A stretch of 5,552 nt of DNA from Lysobacteraceae bacterium (GTDB taxonomy: Bacteria; Pseudomonadota; Gammaproteobacteria; Steroidobacterales; Steroidobacteraceae), in NCBI GenBank assembly GCA_012516015.1, contig JAAYXG010000445.1:1-5552 (forward strand), given 5' to 3'. The position numbers were made by a program, and so were the translations under genes. Shown one piece after another: positions 5,044 to 5,552 of this stretch (position 1 is the first letter of the stretch; each line of letters starts with the position of its first letter). The notes beneath the pieces were generated by a model. The model worked only from the letters and a program-made list of their open reading frames with translations, ran no database searches and had not been told where the DNA came from.

Positions 5044-5059
5044 GCGCATCCCCTTATCG

Positions 5060-5139
5060 AGTTGACGGTGACGCAAGAAGAGGCGACTCAAGTCGCCATT
5101 CTGGCTGTCGACTGTCAACTAGGCGCTCAAGTAAGCGCC
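5060..5139 (-). terminator. Hairpin cluster downstream of fliK, possible terminator
   Basis: Three paired elements follow fliK. GGCGCT/AGCGCC (5122-5127 with 5134-5139) comes first. An outer stem (5060-5069 with 5111-5120, 9 of 10 positions on the DNA) then encloses GGCGAC/GTCGCC (5082-5087 with 5092-5097, 4-base loop). The inner hairpin is followed on the minus strand by TCTTCTT, a modest U-rich tail. This looks like a weak intrinsic terminator separating fliK from the 132-residue gene, but the tail is interrupted. Confidence 0.4.
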
Positions 5140-5140
5140 G

Positions 5141-5552
5141 CTAAGCGTATGCGTCTACGAGACCCACGCTCACGCGCACGGGTGCTGCTGTCGCATGCTC
5201 TTCCGCATGACCCTCGGTCCCGTGCGACCGTCGGCCGTGTGCGAGCTCTGGCTGCTCGCGCGGCGCTTCATGGAACACGCCCGCGTCCGCGAGCGACATG
5301 CCTTGTGCCTCGAACATCTCGCGCAGCCGCGGCAGCGCATGTTCGATCGCTGCGCGCGTATCGGCATGCGCGGCGCCGAACCAGACCGACGCTTGATCGT
5401 CGCGAATCGAGATCCTCACCTCGAGCGGCCCCAGATGCTCCGGAGACAGCCGCAAGGATGCGGCGTGTCGTCCCTGCTCAGTCATGGTCGTCAGGCGCGT
5501 ACCGAGCTCGTCTGCCCATTGAGCATTCCCGACGGGCGCTTGAATGGGCCGC
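5141..5552 (-). CDS. fliK: Flagellar hook-length control protein FliK (C-terminal part, cut by window edge)
   Basis: FliK is the secreted ruler that measures the growing hook and switches export specificity by acting on FlhB. Only the last 136 codons are visible; the frame is open to the right edge and family members are usually 350 residues or more. The visible part is the conserved C-terminal Flg_hook domain: VGNAQWADELGTRLTTM, then ASLRLSPEHLGPLEVRISI, QASVWFGAAHADTRAAIEHA and LPRLREMFEAQGMSLADAGV. A hydrophilic tail rich in His, Glu and Gly follows before TAG at 5141-5143. The internal ATG at 5485 is not the real start, because recognisable FliK sequence continues upstream of it. In contrast to the compact fliL run, fliK is followed by a 132-base non-coding gap with hairpins. 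Confidence 0.95.
   Translation of the reverse strand, partial: RPIQAPVGNAQWADELGTRLTTMTEQGRHAASLRLSPEHLGPLEVRISIRDDQASVWFGAAHADTRAAIEHALPRLREMFEAQGMSLADAGVFHEAPREQPELAHGRRSHGTEGHAEEHATAAPVRVSVGLVDAYA

Noticed and set aside
5051..5085. FliA (sigma-28) promoter for the 132-residue gene, based on CTCGATAA on the minus strand
   Set aside because: The -10 part is only a partial match and there is no TAAA-like -35 element at the right distance.
1..5552. CRISPR array, tRNA or rRNA genes, insertion sequence or transposase
   Set aside because: No regularly spaced direct repeats, no tRNA cloverleaf or rRNA signatures, and no transposase-like protein were seen on either strand.

Overview
The window is a GC-rich stretch of bacterial chromosome carrying part of a flagellar gene cluster, with every supported gene on the minus strand. 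In transcription order (high to low coordinates) it holds: the C-terminal end of fliK (cut by the right edge), an unrecognised 132-residue gene, a long non-coding stretch, then fliL, fliM, fliN, fliO, fliP, fliQ and the N-terminal 156 codons of fliR (cut by the left edge). The order fliK...fliLMNOPQR and a sigma-54 type promoter in front of fliL point to a gammaproteobacterium with a polar-type flagellar regulatory hierarchy, as in Pseudomonas, Vibrio or Xanthomonas relatives. The exact genus cannot be read from the window.

Layout. 5141-5552 is the hook-length-control domain of FliK. 5009-5140 is a hairpin-rich gap that probably ends the fliK transcript and carries a possible promoter for the 132-residue gene (4610-5008). 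4155-4609 is about 455 bases without a credible gene. It contains a perfect 29-bp inverted repeat (4395-4423 / 4479-4507) enclosing two smaller hairpins, a 27-nt pyrimidine tract (4345-4371), a 12-bp palindrome and a 9-bp inverted repeat. A full-consensus sigma-54 promoter at 4139-4155 faces fliL. From fliL to fliQ the genes are tightly packed (gaps of 39, 31 and 14 bases, and overlaps at fliN/fliO and fliO/fliP). A looser 126-base gap precedes fliR.

How the genes work together. FliK measures hook length and switches the export apparatus. FliL sits at the stator-motor interface. FliM and FliN form the C-ring switch that responds to CheY-P. FliO, FliP, FliQ and FliR assemble the membrane gate of the flagellar type III export apparatus.

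The most unusual part is the nested hairpin element at 4395-4507. On the plus strand both inner hairpins display GGA in the loop, in contexts resembling CsrA/RsmA binding sites. The fliL leader also has a GGA-type motif over its ribosome binding site. A Csr/Rsm link is an inference from sequence only.
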